51,198 nt of DNA from Bradyrhizobium sp. STM 3843 (GTDB lineage Bacteria; Pseudomonadota; Alphaproteobacteria; Rhizobiales; Xanthobacteraceae): contig NZ_CAFK01000006.1 in NCBI RefSeq assembly GCF_000239815.1, forward strand, positions 1 to 51,198, read 5' to 3'. Position 1 is the stretch's first letter. Each line of letters opens with the position of its first letter. Below are positions 1-7,126 of the stretch, piece by piece. Both the position numbers and the translations under genes were made by a program. Under the pieces are notes generated by a model that saw nothing but the letters and a program-made list of their open reading frames with translations, was not told the origin of the DNA and did no database searches.

Positions 1-437
1 CGCTGTGCCGCGGCACGGTCGAGCAGAAGGACATGGCGCAGGATGCGCTGAACCGCTGGTGGTGGCCGGTCCTGATGATGTTCGGGCCGCCCGACAGTGC
101 GAGCCAGCACAGCGATGCCTCGACGAGATGGAAGATCAAGCGCTTCTCCAACGATGAGCTGCGCCAGAAATTCATCGATGCCACGGTGCCCCAGGCCCAG
201 TATCTCGGCCTCACTATTCCTGATCCCAAGATGAAGCAGGACGAGGACGGGCATTGGAGCCACGGCCCGATCGACTGGAACGAGTTCAAGCAGGTGCTCG
301 CCGGCAATGGTCCCTGCAACCGCGATCGCATGGCGGCGCGGCGTAAGGCGCATGCCGACGGCGCCTGGGTGCGCGAGGCGGCCGCCGCCTATGCGCAGAA
401 GCGGAATTATCGCGCAACCGCGCAGGCGGCCGAATAG
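1..437 (+). CDS. paaA: Phenylacetyl-CoA epoxidase subunit PaaA (C-terminal part, gene starts before the window)
   Basis: PaaA is the catalytic diiron subunit of the ring 1,2-phenylacetyl-CoA epoxidase, the oxygen-dependent second step of aerobic phenylacetate degradation. The frame is open from the first bases of the window, and the roughly 144 visible residues are the C-terminal part of a protein of about 310-330 residues. Recognisable family stretches are the segment around residues 10-30 (ALNRWWWPVLMMFGPPDS), SDELRQ-like and TVPQAQYLGLTIPDP segments, and the end region GPIDWNEFKQVLAGNGPCN. The diiron ligands are mostly outside the window. The next gene, paaB, starts 27 bases after the stop, as expected for the paaABCDE operon. 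The identification is firm; the missing N-terminus cannot be assessed. Confidence 0.96.
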   Translation, partial: LCRGTVEQKDMAQDALNRWWWPVLMMFGPPDSASQHSDASTRWKIKRFSNDELRQKFIDATVPQAQYLGLTIPDPKMKQDEDGHWSHGPIDWNEFKQVLAGNGPCNRDRMAARRKAHADGAWVREAAAAYAQKRNYRATAQAAE

Positions 438-464
438 AGCCGGCGAATTAACAGGGAGGGTGTG

Positions 465-752
465 ATGGCCACGCCGAACACGCCGCTGTGGGAGGTCTTC
501 ATCCGCAGCCGCAACGGACTTGCGCACAAGCATTGCGGCTCATTGCATGCGCCCGATGCCACCATGGCGCTGCAGGCGGCGCGGGACATCTACACGCGCA
601 GGGGCGAGGGGCTGTCGATCTGGGTGGTGCCCTCCAGCGCAATCACCGCGTCGGATCCCGCAGACAAGGACATGATGTTCGAGCCCGCGCAGTCGAAAAT
701 CTATCGCCACCCGACCTTCTACGAGGTGCCGGACGAGGTCGGGCATATGTAG
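465..752 (+). CDS. paaB: Phenylacetyl-CoA epoxidase subunit PaaB
   Basis: PaaB is the small subunit of the phenylacetyl-CoA epoxidase and is thought to bridge PaaA-PaaC heterodimers. The product is 95 residues, the usual family length. It starts MATPNTPLWEVFIRSRNGL and keeps the characteristic HKHCGSLHAPDA segment near residue 25, followed by an acidic, proline-containing end (FYEVPDEVGHM). ATG 465 is preferred over the GTG at 462 because the GGGAGGG Shine-Dalgarno at 454-460 is four bases from ATG but only one base from GTG. It is co-directional with paaA and paaC, but a palindromic repeat separates it from paaC. Confidence 0.96.
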   Translation: MATPNTPLWEVFIRSRNGLAHKHCGSLHAPDATMALQAARDIYTRRGEGLSIWVVPSSAITASDPADKDMMFEPAQSKIYRHPTFYEVPDEVGHM

Positions 753-763
753 CTCGATCTGTT

Positions 764-870
764 TCTCCTCATGGTGAGGAGGCGCGAAGCGCCGTCTCGA
801 ACCATGAGGCCCGATTGGTTCTTGGCCTCGTCCTTCGAGACGCCGCTGTGCGGCTCCTCAGGATGAGGAG
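764..870. repeat. Palindromic intergenic repeat, family A, copy 1 (inside the paa operon)
   Basis: About 107 bases between paaB and paaC made of two linked hairpins: CTCATGGTGAGGAGGCGCGAAGC at the left and CTCCTCAGGATGAGGAG at the right, with CGAACCATGAG and TCCTTCGAGAC in between. It is the reverse orientation of the copies at 3421-3522 and 3892-3993. Such repeats may form strong RNA structure in the paa transcript, so they could attenuate or stabilise the paaB-paaC junction; that effect is inference. Confidence 0.85.
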
Positions 871-886
871 TTACAGCGGATAGTAA

Positions 887-1663
887 ATGGCCACGCCCTC
901 CATCACTGTTTCCGAAACACCGCTGGTGCTCTACACGTTGCGCCGCGCGGACGATGCGCTGATCCTCGGCCATCGCCTGTCCGAATGGTGCGGCCACGCG
1001 CCCATGCTGGAAGAGGACATGGCGCTATCCAACATGGCGCTCGACCTGATCGGCCAGGCGCGCGAGCTCTACAGCTACGCGGCCAAGGTCGAGGGACGCG
1101 ACAATGACGAGGACAAGCTCGCGTATCTCCGGGACGTGAGGCAATACCGCAATCTGCTGCTGGTCGAGCGTCCGAACGGCGACTTTGCACAGACCATGGT
1201 GCGGCAATGGCTCTATTCGACCTTCGCGGACCGCTACTGGCTGAAGATGATGCGCTCCACCGACCCAACGCTTGCGGCCATTGCGGCGAAATCGGAGAAG
1301 GAAAGCGCTTATCACCTTCGGCATGCATCGGAATGGATCATCCGGCTCGGCGACGGGACCGATGAGAGCCACGCCCGGGCACAGGCTGCGATCGACGATC
1401 TCTGGGCCTATACCGGCGAGATGTTTGGGGTCGACGACAGCGAGCGCGGGCTGATCGATGCCGGCATCGCGATCGATCCGACCGAGCTGCTGCCCGAGTG
1501 GCTGGCTGCCGTGGCGGATATCGCGCGCGAGGCGACGCTGGTTCTGCCTGAGAACGACTGGATGCAGCAGGGCGGCCGCGACGGTTGCCACAGCGAGCAT
1601 CTCGGCCATCTCTTGAGCGAGTTGCAACACATGCAGCGCAGCTTTCCGGGTGCGTCATGGTAG
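887..1663 (+). CDS. paaC: Phenylacetyl-CoA epoxidase subunit PaaC
   Basis: PaaC is the structural, ferritin-like partner of PaaA in the phenylacetyl-CoA epoxidase; it shares the fold of PaaA but is not the catalytic subunit in characterised enzymes. The 258-residue product matches the family length and shows the segments HRLSEWCGHAPMLEEDMALSN near residue 30, DLIGQARELYSYAA, RQYRNLLLVERPNGDFA near residue 90 and the C-terminal GGRDGCHSEHLGHLLSELQHMQR. ATG 887 lies 17 bases after the repeat; GGATGAGGAG at the repeat edge is rather far upstream for a Shine-Dalgarno, so translation initiation may be weak. The stop codon overlaps the start of paaD (ATGGTAG), which suggests translational coupling. 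Confidence 0.96.
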   Translation: MATPSITVSETPLVLYTLRRADDALILGHRLSEWCGHAPMLEEDMALSNMALDLIGQARELYSYAAKVEGRDNDEDKLAYLRDVRQYRNLLLVERPNGDFAQTMVRQWLYSTFADRYWLKMMRSTDPTLAAIAAKSEKESAYHLRHASEWIIRLGDGTDESHARAQAAIDDLWAYTGEMFGVDDSERGLIDAGIAIDPTELLPEWLAAVADIAREATLVLPENDWMQQGGRDGCHSEHLGHLLSELQHMQRSFPGASW

Positions 1664-2160
1664 CGGTCGCGAGCAGCGATGCCGATCTGCGCCGGCGCGC
1701 CTGGGACGCGGCCGCTGGTGTGACCGATCCGGAAATTCCGGTGCTGACCATCGACGATCTCGGCGTGCTGCGCGAGGTCGACGTGAACGGCGACCGTGTC
1801 GAGGTCGCGATCACGCCGACCTATTCCGGCTGTCCGGCGATGAACATGATTGCATTGGAGATCGAGCTCGCGCTGTCGCGTGCCGGCTTCCGTGAGATCC
1901 ATGTGCGCACGGTGCTGTCGCCGGCCTGGACCACCGATTGGATGAGCGAGCAGGGCCGCCGCAAGCTGAAGGAGTACGGCATCGCGCCGCCGCTGCCTGC
2001 GAGCACGCGTCGTGCGCTGTTCGGCGTGGAGCAGGTGACCTGCCCGCAATGTGGCTCGGGGGATACCGAGCTGTTGTCCGAATTCGGCTCGACCTCCTGC
2101 AAGGCGCTCTGGCGGTGCAAAACCTGCCGCGAACCGTTCGATTATTTCAAGTGTCACTAG
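1657..2160 (+). CDS. paaD: Phenylacetate degradation protein PaaD
   Basis: PaaD is an accessory protein needed for phenylacetyl-CoA epoxidase activity and is believed to assist iron or iron-sulfur maturation. The 167-residue product has an N-terminal MIP18/DUF59 domain (residues about 10-95, with DPEIPVLTIDDLGVLREV and the TYSGCPAMNMI cysteine). The C-terminal cysteine-rich part has CPQCGSGDTE, then SCKALWRCKTCREPF, a zinc- or iron-binding pattern typical of bacterial PaaD. ATG 1657 overlaps the paaC stop by the ATGGTAG arrangement; an open frame continues further upstream but has no family similarity. The next gene, paaE, is separated by a second repeat family. Confidence 0.95.
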   Translation: MVAVASSDADLRRRAWDAAAGVTDPEIPVLTIDDLGVLREVDVNGDRVEVAITPTYSGCPAMNMIALEIELALSRAGFREIHVRTVLSPAWTTDWMSEQGRRKLKEYGIAPPLPASTRRALFGVEQVTCPQCGSGDTELLSEFGSTSCKALWRCKTCREPFDYFKCH

Positions 2161-2171
2161 CCCATGTGCAT

Positions 2172-2292
2172 CCGTCATTGCGAGCGCAGCGACTTGTCCG
2201 CCATAGCCCGAAGGGCAACGGCGGAAGCAATCAAGAATGCCGGGATGGAAAGAGTCTGCATTGCTTCGTCGCTTTGCTCCTCGCAATGACGG
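2172..2292. repeat. Palindromic intergenic repeat, family B (between paaD and paaE)
   Basis: The ends CCGTCATTGCGAG (2172-2184) and CTCGCAATGACGG (2280-2292) are perfect 13-base inverted repeats, with inner GAAGCAATC and GCATTGCTTCG sequences also self-complementary. Repeats of this CGTCATTGCGAG type are common between genes in Bradyrhizobium-like genomes (family knowledge). It ends directly at the GGAGGG Shine-Dalgarno of paaE. Confidence 0.85.
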
Positions 2293-2305
2293 AGGGATAA
2301 GTTCG

Positions 2306-3382
2306 ATGTCCACCCCACGCTTCCATCGCCTTGCCGTCAACGATCTCCGCCGCGAGACGCCTGACGCGGTGTCGCTGACCTTCACGATCCCAAAAGAGCT
2401 CGCCGACGATTACCGCTTCGCGCCCGGCCAATATCTCACGCTGCGCGCGATGCTCGGCGGTGAAGAGGTGAGGCGCTCTTATTCGATCTGCTCCGGCCCT
2501 GACGATGGTGAAATCCGCATCGCGGTGAAGCGGGTCGATGGCGGCGCGTTCTCGGGCTTCGTCACCGACGAATTGAAGCACGGCGACGAGCTCGAGGTGA
2601 TGACGCCGACCGGCCGCTTCGGCGTGATGCTGCAGCCGGATACGGCGCGCATCCACGTCGGCTTTGCCGCAGGCTCCGGCATCACGCCGATCCTGTCGAT
2701 CGTCAAGGCGGTGCTGGCGCGCGAGCCGAACAGCCGCTTCTTCCTGTTCTACGGCAACCGCACCACCGCAGGCATTCTGTTTCGCGAACAGCTGGAGGAG
2801 CTGAAGGACCGCTTTCTCGACCGGCTGTCGGTGTTTCACGTCATCTCCGGCGAGGACCAGGACATCCCGATCCTGCACGGCCGGCTCGATGCCGAGAAGG
2901 TGAGGGTGTTGCTGCGCGCGCTGGTGCCGGCCGACAGCATCGACCACGTCTTCATCTGCGGTCCCTCAGGATTGAGCGAGGAGGTCGAGCCGACCTGCCG
3001 TGAGCTCGGCATTCCAGAAGACCGCATCCATGTCGAGCGCTTCGTCTCCGGGCTCGGCGGCCGGCCGCGGCCGAAAGTGCCGGTGCCCGCGTCGGCGCCG
3101 CCGAAGGCGCTTGCCGCCTTGATCATCGACGGCAAGCGGCGCGAGGTGCCGGTCGCCGAAGGCGAGGCGATCCTCGACGCCGCACTCCGCGCCGGCGTCG
3201 ATCTGCCCTTCGCCTGCAAGGGCGGCATGTGTTCGACCTGCCGCGCGAAGCTGGTCGAGGGCAAGGCCGAAATGGAGCTGAACTACTCACTGGAGCCGTG
3301 GGAGCTCAAGGCCGGCTTCGTGCTGACCTGCCAAGCCAAGCCGACCACGGAGCGCGTTGTGGTGGACTACGATCACGTGTGA
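2306..3382 (+). CDS. paaE: Phenylacetyl-CoA epoxidase reductase subunit PaaE
   Basis: PaaE passes electrons from NADPH through FAD and a 2Fe-2S cluster to the PaaA diiron centre. The 358-residue product has an N-terminal FAD-binding barrel with RRSYSICSG near residue 57, a nucleotide-binding domain (GFAAGSGITPILSIVKAVL, then HVFICGPSGLSEEV), and a C-terminal plant-type ferredoxin domain with CKGGMCSTCRAKLVEG and a final cysteine in VLTCQAKPTT. This oxidoreductase-then-ferredoxin order is diagnostic of PaaE. ATG 2306 has GGAGGG at 2291-2296; an upstream extension of 23 codons would read through repeat B and is rejected. It is the last plus-strand paa gene. Confidence 0.96.
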   Translation: MSTPRFHRLAVNDLRRETPDAVSLTFTIPKELADDYRFAPGQYLTLRAMLGGEEVRRSYSICSGPDDGEIRIAVKRVDGGAFSGFVTDELKHGDELEVMTPTGRFGVMLQPDTARIHVGFAAGSGITPILSIVKAVLAREPNSRFFLFYGNRTTAGILFREQLEELKDRFLDRLSVFHVISGEDQDIPILHGRLDAEKVRVLLRALVPADSIDHVFICGPSGLSEEVEPTCRELGIPEDRIHVERFVSGLGGRPRPKVPVPASAPPKALAALIIDGKRREVPVAEGEAILDAALRAGVDLPFACKGGMCSTCRAKLVEGKAEMELNYSLEPWELKAGFVLTCQAKPTTERVVVDYDHV

Positions 3383-3420
3383 CGGCCACGGTCCTTCCGG
3401 AGACGCGTGAGCAAGCTCTT

Positions 3421-3522
3421 TCCCCTCATCCTGAGGAGCCGCGAAGCGGCGTCTCGAAGGATGCGGCCCGGACTTCGGCCTCATGGTTCGAGACGGCGCT
3501 GCGCGCCTCCTCACCATGAGGA
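3421..3522. repeat. Palindromic intergenic repeat, family A, copy 2
   Basis: It begins CCCTCATCCTGAGGAGCCGCG and ends CGCCTCCTCACCATGAGGA. Two hairpins (CTCATCCTGAGGAG... with CGAAGGATG, and CATGGTTCGAGACGGCGC with CTCACCATGAG) give the structure. It lies between paaE and the GIY-YIG gene, in the same orientation as copy 3 and the opposite orientation to copy 1. It could act as a bidirectional end for the two converging transcripts. Confidence 0.85.
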
Positions 3523-3559
3523 TTGAGCGCAATGCTCGGACAAATTGGATGTTTTTGGT

Positions 3560-3871
3560 TTATGATTTGGGATTCACAACCTGCGTTTTTCTTTCCGAAA
3601 GCCGCCGAAGCGCGGCCATATCGCCGCGAATGAAGGCCTCCTTTTTCGCCCGCGTCCATCTCTTGAGCCTGCGTTCGTTCTCGATCGCGTCCGTGATCCG
3701 TTCAAACCACTGCGAATAGACGAGCGTGACCGGCCGTCGCGTGGAGGTGTAGCCGCCAAAGCTTCCATCATTGTGTTGGGCGACGCGCATTTCCAGGGAT
3801 GTCCTGGTCGTGCCGATATAGTAGCTGCCGTCGCTGCAACGAACGATGTAGAGAAATGCGCCTTCACTCAT
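3560..3871 (-). CDS. GIY-YIG domain endonuclease-like protein
   Basis: A 103-residue single-domain protein of the GIY-YIG nuclease superfamily (UvrC N-terminal/YhbQ-type group). The paired tyrosine motif is FLYIVRCSDGSYYIGTT near residues 6-22, followed by the R in SLEMRVAQHNDG and a conserved glutamate in ENERRLKRWTRAKKEAF, which is the expected metal ligand. Small stand-alone members occur in many bacterial genomes and their targets are generally unknown. The gene is flanked on both sides by same-orientation copies of repeat family A and separates paaE from paaK, so it looks like an insertion in the paa cluster. A role in phenylacetate metabolism is unlikely. Confidence 0.88.
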   Translation of the reverse strand: MSEGAFLYIVRCSDGSYYIGTTRTSLEMRVAQHNDGSFGGYTSTRRPVTLVYSQWFERITDAIENERRLKRWTRAKKEAFIRGDMAALRRLSERKTQVVNPKS

Positions 3872-3891
3872 TCACTGCTCGCTCCGCTATT

Positions 3892-3993
3892 TCCCTCATC
3901 CTGAGGAGCCGCGAAGCGGTGTCTCGAAGGATGAGGCCCCCGGCCGGGCCTTCATGGTTCGAGACGGCGCTACGCGCCTCCTCACCATGAGGA
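3892..3993. repeat. Palindromic intergenic repeat, family A, copy 3
   Basis: Nearly identical in layout to the copy at 3421-3522: it starts CCCTCATCCTGAGGAGCCGCG and ends CGCCTCCTCACCATGAGGA, with a few changes in the middle (GGCCCCCGGCCGGGCC). It lies between the start of the GIY-YIG gene and the end of paaK, 23 bases from the paaK stop. Confidence 0.85.
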
Positions 3994-4016
3994 ACTAGCA
4001 TAAGTAGCCCCGGTCG

Positions 4017-5348
4017 CTAATCCCGCGGCCGCTTGTCCTTCACGCGCCGCGCCTTGCCGGCGGAGCGCTCCAGCGAGTCGGGGGCGACGACCTGCACCTT
4101 GGCGGTGAGGCCGATCGTGTTCTTGATGTGGGTCGAGATCAGATCGGCATGACTGGTCAGCCCGCTGCCGTCCCAGGCCTCAGGCCTCGCTTCGGCGAAG
4201 ATCGTAAGCTCATCCATGCGGCCGTCGCGCGTCAGCTCGAGCATGAAATGGCCACCGCACCAGTTGGTGGCGAGCAGGATCTCCTCGATCTGGGTCGGGA
4301 ACAGGTTGACGCCGCGCAGGATGATCATGTCGTCCGAGCGTCCCGTCACTTTCTCCATCCGCCGCATGCCTGGTCGCGCCGTGCCCGGCAACAGCCGCGT
4401 CAGGTCGCGGGTGCGATAGCGGATTACGGGGAAGGCTTCCTTGGTCAGCGAGGTGAAGACGAGCTCGCCGATCTCGCCCTCCGGCAGCACTGCGCCCGTA
4501 TCTGGATCGATGATCTCGGGATAGAAATGATCCTCCCAGATGTGCAGGCCGTCCTTGGTCTCCAGGCATTCCTGCGCCACGCCGGGGCCGATCACCTCGG
4601 AGAGCCCGTAGATGTCGGTGGCGTCCATGGCGAAGGCGTCCTCGATCTCGGCGCGCATCGCATTGGTCCAGGGCTCGGCACCGAAGATGCCGAGCTTGAG
4701 CGAGCTCTGCCTGGGATCGAGCTTCTGGCGCTTGAACTCGTCGAGGATCGCGAGCATGTAGCTCGGCGTCACCGTGATGATGTCGGGTCGGAAGTCGTTG
4801 ATGAGCTGCACCTGGCGCTCGGTCATGCCGCCGGAGATCGGCACCACGGTGCAGCCGAGCTGTTCGGCGCCGTAATGCACGCCGAGCCCGCCGGTGAACA
4901 GGCCATAGCCATAGGCGTTGTGGATGATCATGCCGCGGCGGCCGCCGGCGGCGCGGATCGAGCGCGCCATCACGCTCGACCATGTCGCGATGTCGGCCCG
5001 GGTGTAGCCGACCACGGTCGGCTTACCGGTGGTGCCCGAGGAGGCATGCACGCGCACCAGCTGCTCGCGGGGAACGGCGAACATGCCGAACGGATAGTTG
5101 TCGCGCAGGTCGGTCTTCACGGTGAACGGGAATTTGGCGAGATCGGCGAGCTCGCGGAAGTCGGACGGATGCACGCCGGCCTGATCGAAGGCGCGGCGGT
5201 AATGCGCGACGTTGTCATAGACGTGCTTGAGCGACCAGGCGAGCCGCTCGGTTTGCAGCGCCATGATCTGGTCGCGCGAGGCGCGTTCGGCATCGTCCAT
5301 CTCGGGCACATAGCCACCCGGCTGGGATTGGAGCTTGGTGAGGGCCAT
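4017..5348 (-). CDS. paaK: Phenylacetate-CoA ligase PaaK
   Basis: PaaK activates phenylacetate to phenylacetyl-CoA with ATP and CoA, the first step of the pathway and the substrate supply for PaaABCE. The 443-residue product has the adenylate-forming signature ASSGTTGKPT near residue 103, the family segments GYGLFTGGLGVHYGAEQLGC and YGLSEVIGPGVAQECLE, the RYRTRDLTR arginine region near residue 300, and the C-terminal hinge GRSDDMIILRGVNLFPTQIE. The ATG at 5348 lies shortly downstream of paaI on the same strand, so the two are probably cotranscribed. The gene converges with paaABCDE, with the GIY-YIG gene between them. Confidence 0.96.
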   Translation of the reverse strand: MALTKLQSQPGGYVPEMDDAERASRDQIMALQTERLAWSLKHVYDNVAHYRRAFDQAGVHPSDFRELADLAKFPFTVKTDLRDNYPFGMFAVPREQLVRVHASSGTTGKPTVVGYTRADIATWSSVMARSIRAAGGRRGMIIHNAYGYGLFTGGLGVHYGAEQLGCTVVPISGGMTERQVQLINDFRPDIITVTPSYMLAILDEFKRQKLDPRQSSLKLGIFGAEPWTNAMRAEIEDAFAMDATDIYGLSEVIGPGVAQECLETKDGLHIWEDHFYPEIIDPDTGAVLPEGEIGELVFTSLTKEAFPVIRYRTRDLTRLLPGTARPGMRRMEKVTGRSDDMIILRGVNLFPTQIEEILLATNWCGGHFMLELTRDGRMDELTIFAEARPEAWDGSGLTSHADLISTHIKNTIGLTAKVQVVAPDSLERSAGKARRVKDKRPRD

Positions 5349-5366
5349 GGCGCTTCGTCCTCCGAA

Positions 5367-5828
5367 TCAGCTTGGGCCGCCGGTATCGCCGAGCGGCACC
5401 AGCATGCCGCCGATGCTGCGGGAATGGCCGCGGAATTCGGCAATGACAGTGTCGCCCGCGGTGACGCGAACGTCGTAGATGCCGGAGCGGCCGGTGCGTG
5501 AAATCTCAACGGCACGCGCGACCAGCCGGTCGCCGAGCTTGCCCGGCCGGACGAAGGTGATGCTGCCTTGCGCCGCGACCGTGCGCTCGTTGTGGGTGTT
5601 GCAGGCGAAGGCGAAGGCGGAATCGGCGAGCGTGAAGATGAAGCCGCCGTGAGCGATGCCATGGCCGTTCACCATGTGCGGCTGGATGGTCATCTGCAGC
5701 GTCGCCCGGCCGGGACCGACCTCGAGGATCTCCATGCCGAGCCCCTGGCTCGCCTGGTCGTCCTTCCACATGGCCTCAGCACAGGCGCGCGCGAGTTCGC
5801 CCGGCGTCGCCGGCCTCCCGGCGGTCAT
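5367..5828 (-). CDS. paaI: Hydroxyphenylacetyl-CoA thioesterase PaaI
   Basis: PaaI is a hotdog-fold thioesterase that releases dead-end ring-hydroxylated phenylacetyl-CoA and similar esters, protecting the CoA pool. The 153-residue product carries the PaaI motif NGHGIAHGGFIFTLADSAFA near residues 53-72, containing the catalytic aspartate region, and a beta-sheet core ending in the GRSGIYDVRVTAGDTVIAEFRG segment. The ATG at 5828 is chosen because GGGAGA lies eight bases upstream (complement of 5836-5841); a longer frame of 26 further codons is basic and low in similarity. It is the first gene of a paaI-paaK unit, with a candidate promoter and palindrome upstream. Confidence 0.93.
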   Translation of the reverse strand: MTAGRPATPGELARACAEAMWKDDQASQGLGMEILEVGPGRATLQMTIQPHMVNGHGIAHGGFIFTLADSAFAFACNTHNERTVAAQGSITFVRPGKLGDRLVARAVEISRTGRSGIYDVRVTAGDTVIAEFRGHSRSIGGMLVPLGDTGGPS

Positions 5829-5890
5829 CGCCAAATCTCCCGGCGCCGGCGAATCCCCGGATGCGCAGCCACGGCGTTTTCTCCCGCGTG

Positions 5891-5940
5891 ATGCTTGTTG
5901 GAACAAGCATTCTGAACTAGTTAAGCACGCATCGTGTCAA
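5891..5940 (-). promoter_or_regulatory. Candidate paaI-paaK promoter with palindromic operator
   Basis: Read on the minus strand, TTGACA (complement of 5935-5940) is a good -35 box. A consensus -10 is not clear at 17 bases, but transcription would start near 5905. That point falls within a palindrome at 5891-5910 with perfect nine-base arms ATGCTTGTT and AACAAGCAT around a GG centre. The size and symmetry fit a TetR-type repressor site, the usual regulator type (PaaR) of phenylacetate genes outside enterics. The link to PaaR is inference, since no paaR gene is in the window. Confidence 0.45.
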
Positions 5941-6027
5941 AGATTCCGCGCGCGTCAAGCAAAAGACGGTTGTGCGGCGCCGCTCGTTCAGCCCTCGTTT
6001 CCAAGCTGTAAAACAAGGACCCCGACA

Positions 6028-7119
6028 TTGCCCGAACCCGCCGATCTGGCTGTCCTGACTGGTCTCGTGATCGGTCTTCTCTATGGCGCGGTCGGACTGC
6101 TGAGCGGGTTCTGCATGATGAGCTCCTTGCGCGGCTGGTGGGCCGACGGCGACGGCCGCCTGGTGCGCACCTATGCGTTGGCGATCGGCGTCGCCATGGT
6201 CGCGACGCAGCTGTTGGCGACCGCAGGCCTGGTCGATCTCGGCAAGTCGATCTATCTGCAGCCGTCATTCTCGGTGCCGTTGATGTTCGCCGGCGGGCTG
6301 TTGTTCGGCTACGGCATGGTGCTGGCGAACGGCTGCGGCTCGCGGGCGCTGGTGCTGCTCGGCCGCGGCAATCTGCGTTCCTTCGTCGTCATCGTCGTGC
6401 TCGGCATATTCGCCGAGATGACATTGAAGGGGCTGATCGCGCCGCTGCGCATCGCGCTGTTGCAGGCTTCGCAGACCACCACCGCGGCGACGTCGCTGCC
6501 GGCGGTGCTGTCGAGCGGCGGGCTGCATGGTGCGCCGGCGCGACTGCTGCCGGCCATCGTGATCGGCGGCGCCTTGATCGTGTTTGCCGTCGCCCATCGG
6601 CCGTTCCGCCGCGCGCCGGGCCAGATCGCAGCTGGGCTCGTGGTCGGACTATTGATCGCGGCGGGATGGTTCGCCACCGGATATCTCGGCGCTGACGATT
6701 TCAATCCGGTGCCCGTGGCGTCATTGACCTTCGTGGCGCCGATTGCGGATGCGCTGCAATACGTCATGCTCTCGACCGGGCTCACGGTGAATTTCGGCAT
6801 CGCCACGGTCGGCGGCGTGTTCGCCGGCAGCCTGCTGACAGCGCTCGCCACGCGTCGTTTCAAGCTTGAAGGATTTCACTCTCCCCGTCACATGCTGCGC
6901 TCGAGCGCTGGTGCAGCGCTGATGGGCGCGGGCGGCGTGATGGCGTTCGGCTGCTCGGTCGGGCAGGGGCTCACAGGCCTGTCGACCCTGGCGCTGACCT
7001 CGTTCGTGGCCGTGGCCGGCATCCTTGCCGGCACTGCGCTCGGTTTGCGCGGGGCGTTGCGGGTCCGGCCGCTGAAGCATGATGCTGAACCTGCCTTGCA
7101 GGGCGAGCCCGCGCGCTGA
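6028..7119 (+). CDS. YeeE/YedE family (TsuA-like) thiosulfate/sulfur transporter
   Basis: Inner-membrane protein of the YeeE/YedE family, whose characterised member TsuA takes up thiosulfate through a relay of three cysteines. The 363-residue product is almost entirely hydrophobic with about nine to eleven membrane segments. All three signature cysteines are visible: LLSGFCMMSS (residue 29), LANGCGSRAL (about residue 103) and MAFGCSVGQGLTG in the C-terminal third. The TTG at 6028 is chosen because AAGGA lies at 6015-6019 and the family N-terminus begins there; the frame is open further upstream but antisense to paaI. The neighbours give no sulfur pathway context apart from a sulfite-oxidase-like gene further on. 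Confidence 0.88.
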   Translation: MPEPADLAVLTGLVIGLLYGAVGLLSGFCMMSSLRGWWADGDGRLVRTYALAIGVAMVATQLLATAGLVDLGKSIYLQPSFSVPLMFAGGLLFGYGMVLANGCGSRALVLLGRGNLRSFVVIVVLGIFAEMTLKGLIAPLRIALLQASQTTTAATSLPAVLSSGGLHGAPARLLPAIVIGGALIVFAVAHRPFRRAPGQIAAGLVVGLLIAAGWFATGYLGADDFNPVPVASLTFVAPIADALQYVMLSTGLTVNFGIATVGGVFAGSLLTALATRRFKLEGFHSPRHMLRSSAGAALMGAGGVMAFGCSVGQGLTGLSTLALTSFVAVAGILAGTALGLRGALRVRPLKHDAEPALQGEPAR

Positions 7120-7126
7120 CGCCCGG

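Noticed and set aside
1585..1656. Longer N-terminus for PaaD
   Set aside because: The extra residues overlap paaC in another frame and lack similarity to the family; ATG 1657 overlaps the paaC stop in the usual coupled manner.
3560..3871. GIY-YIG gene as a homing endonuclease of an intron
   Set aside because: It stands alone with no interrupted host gene or intron core around it, and the protein is only the single nuclease domain.
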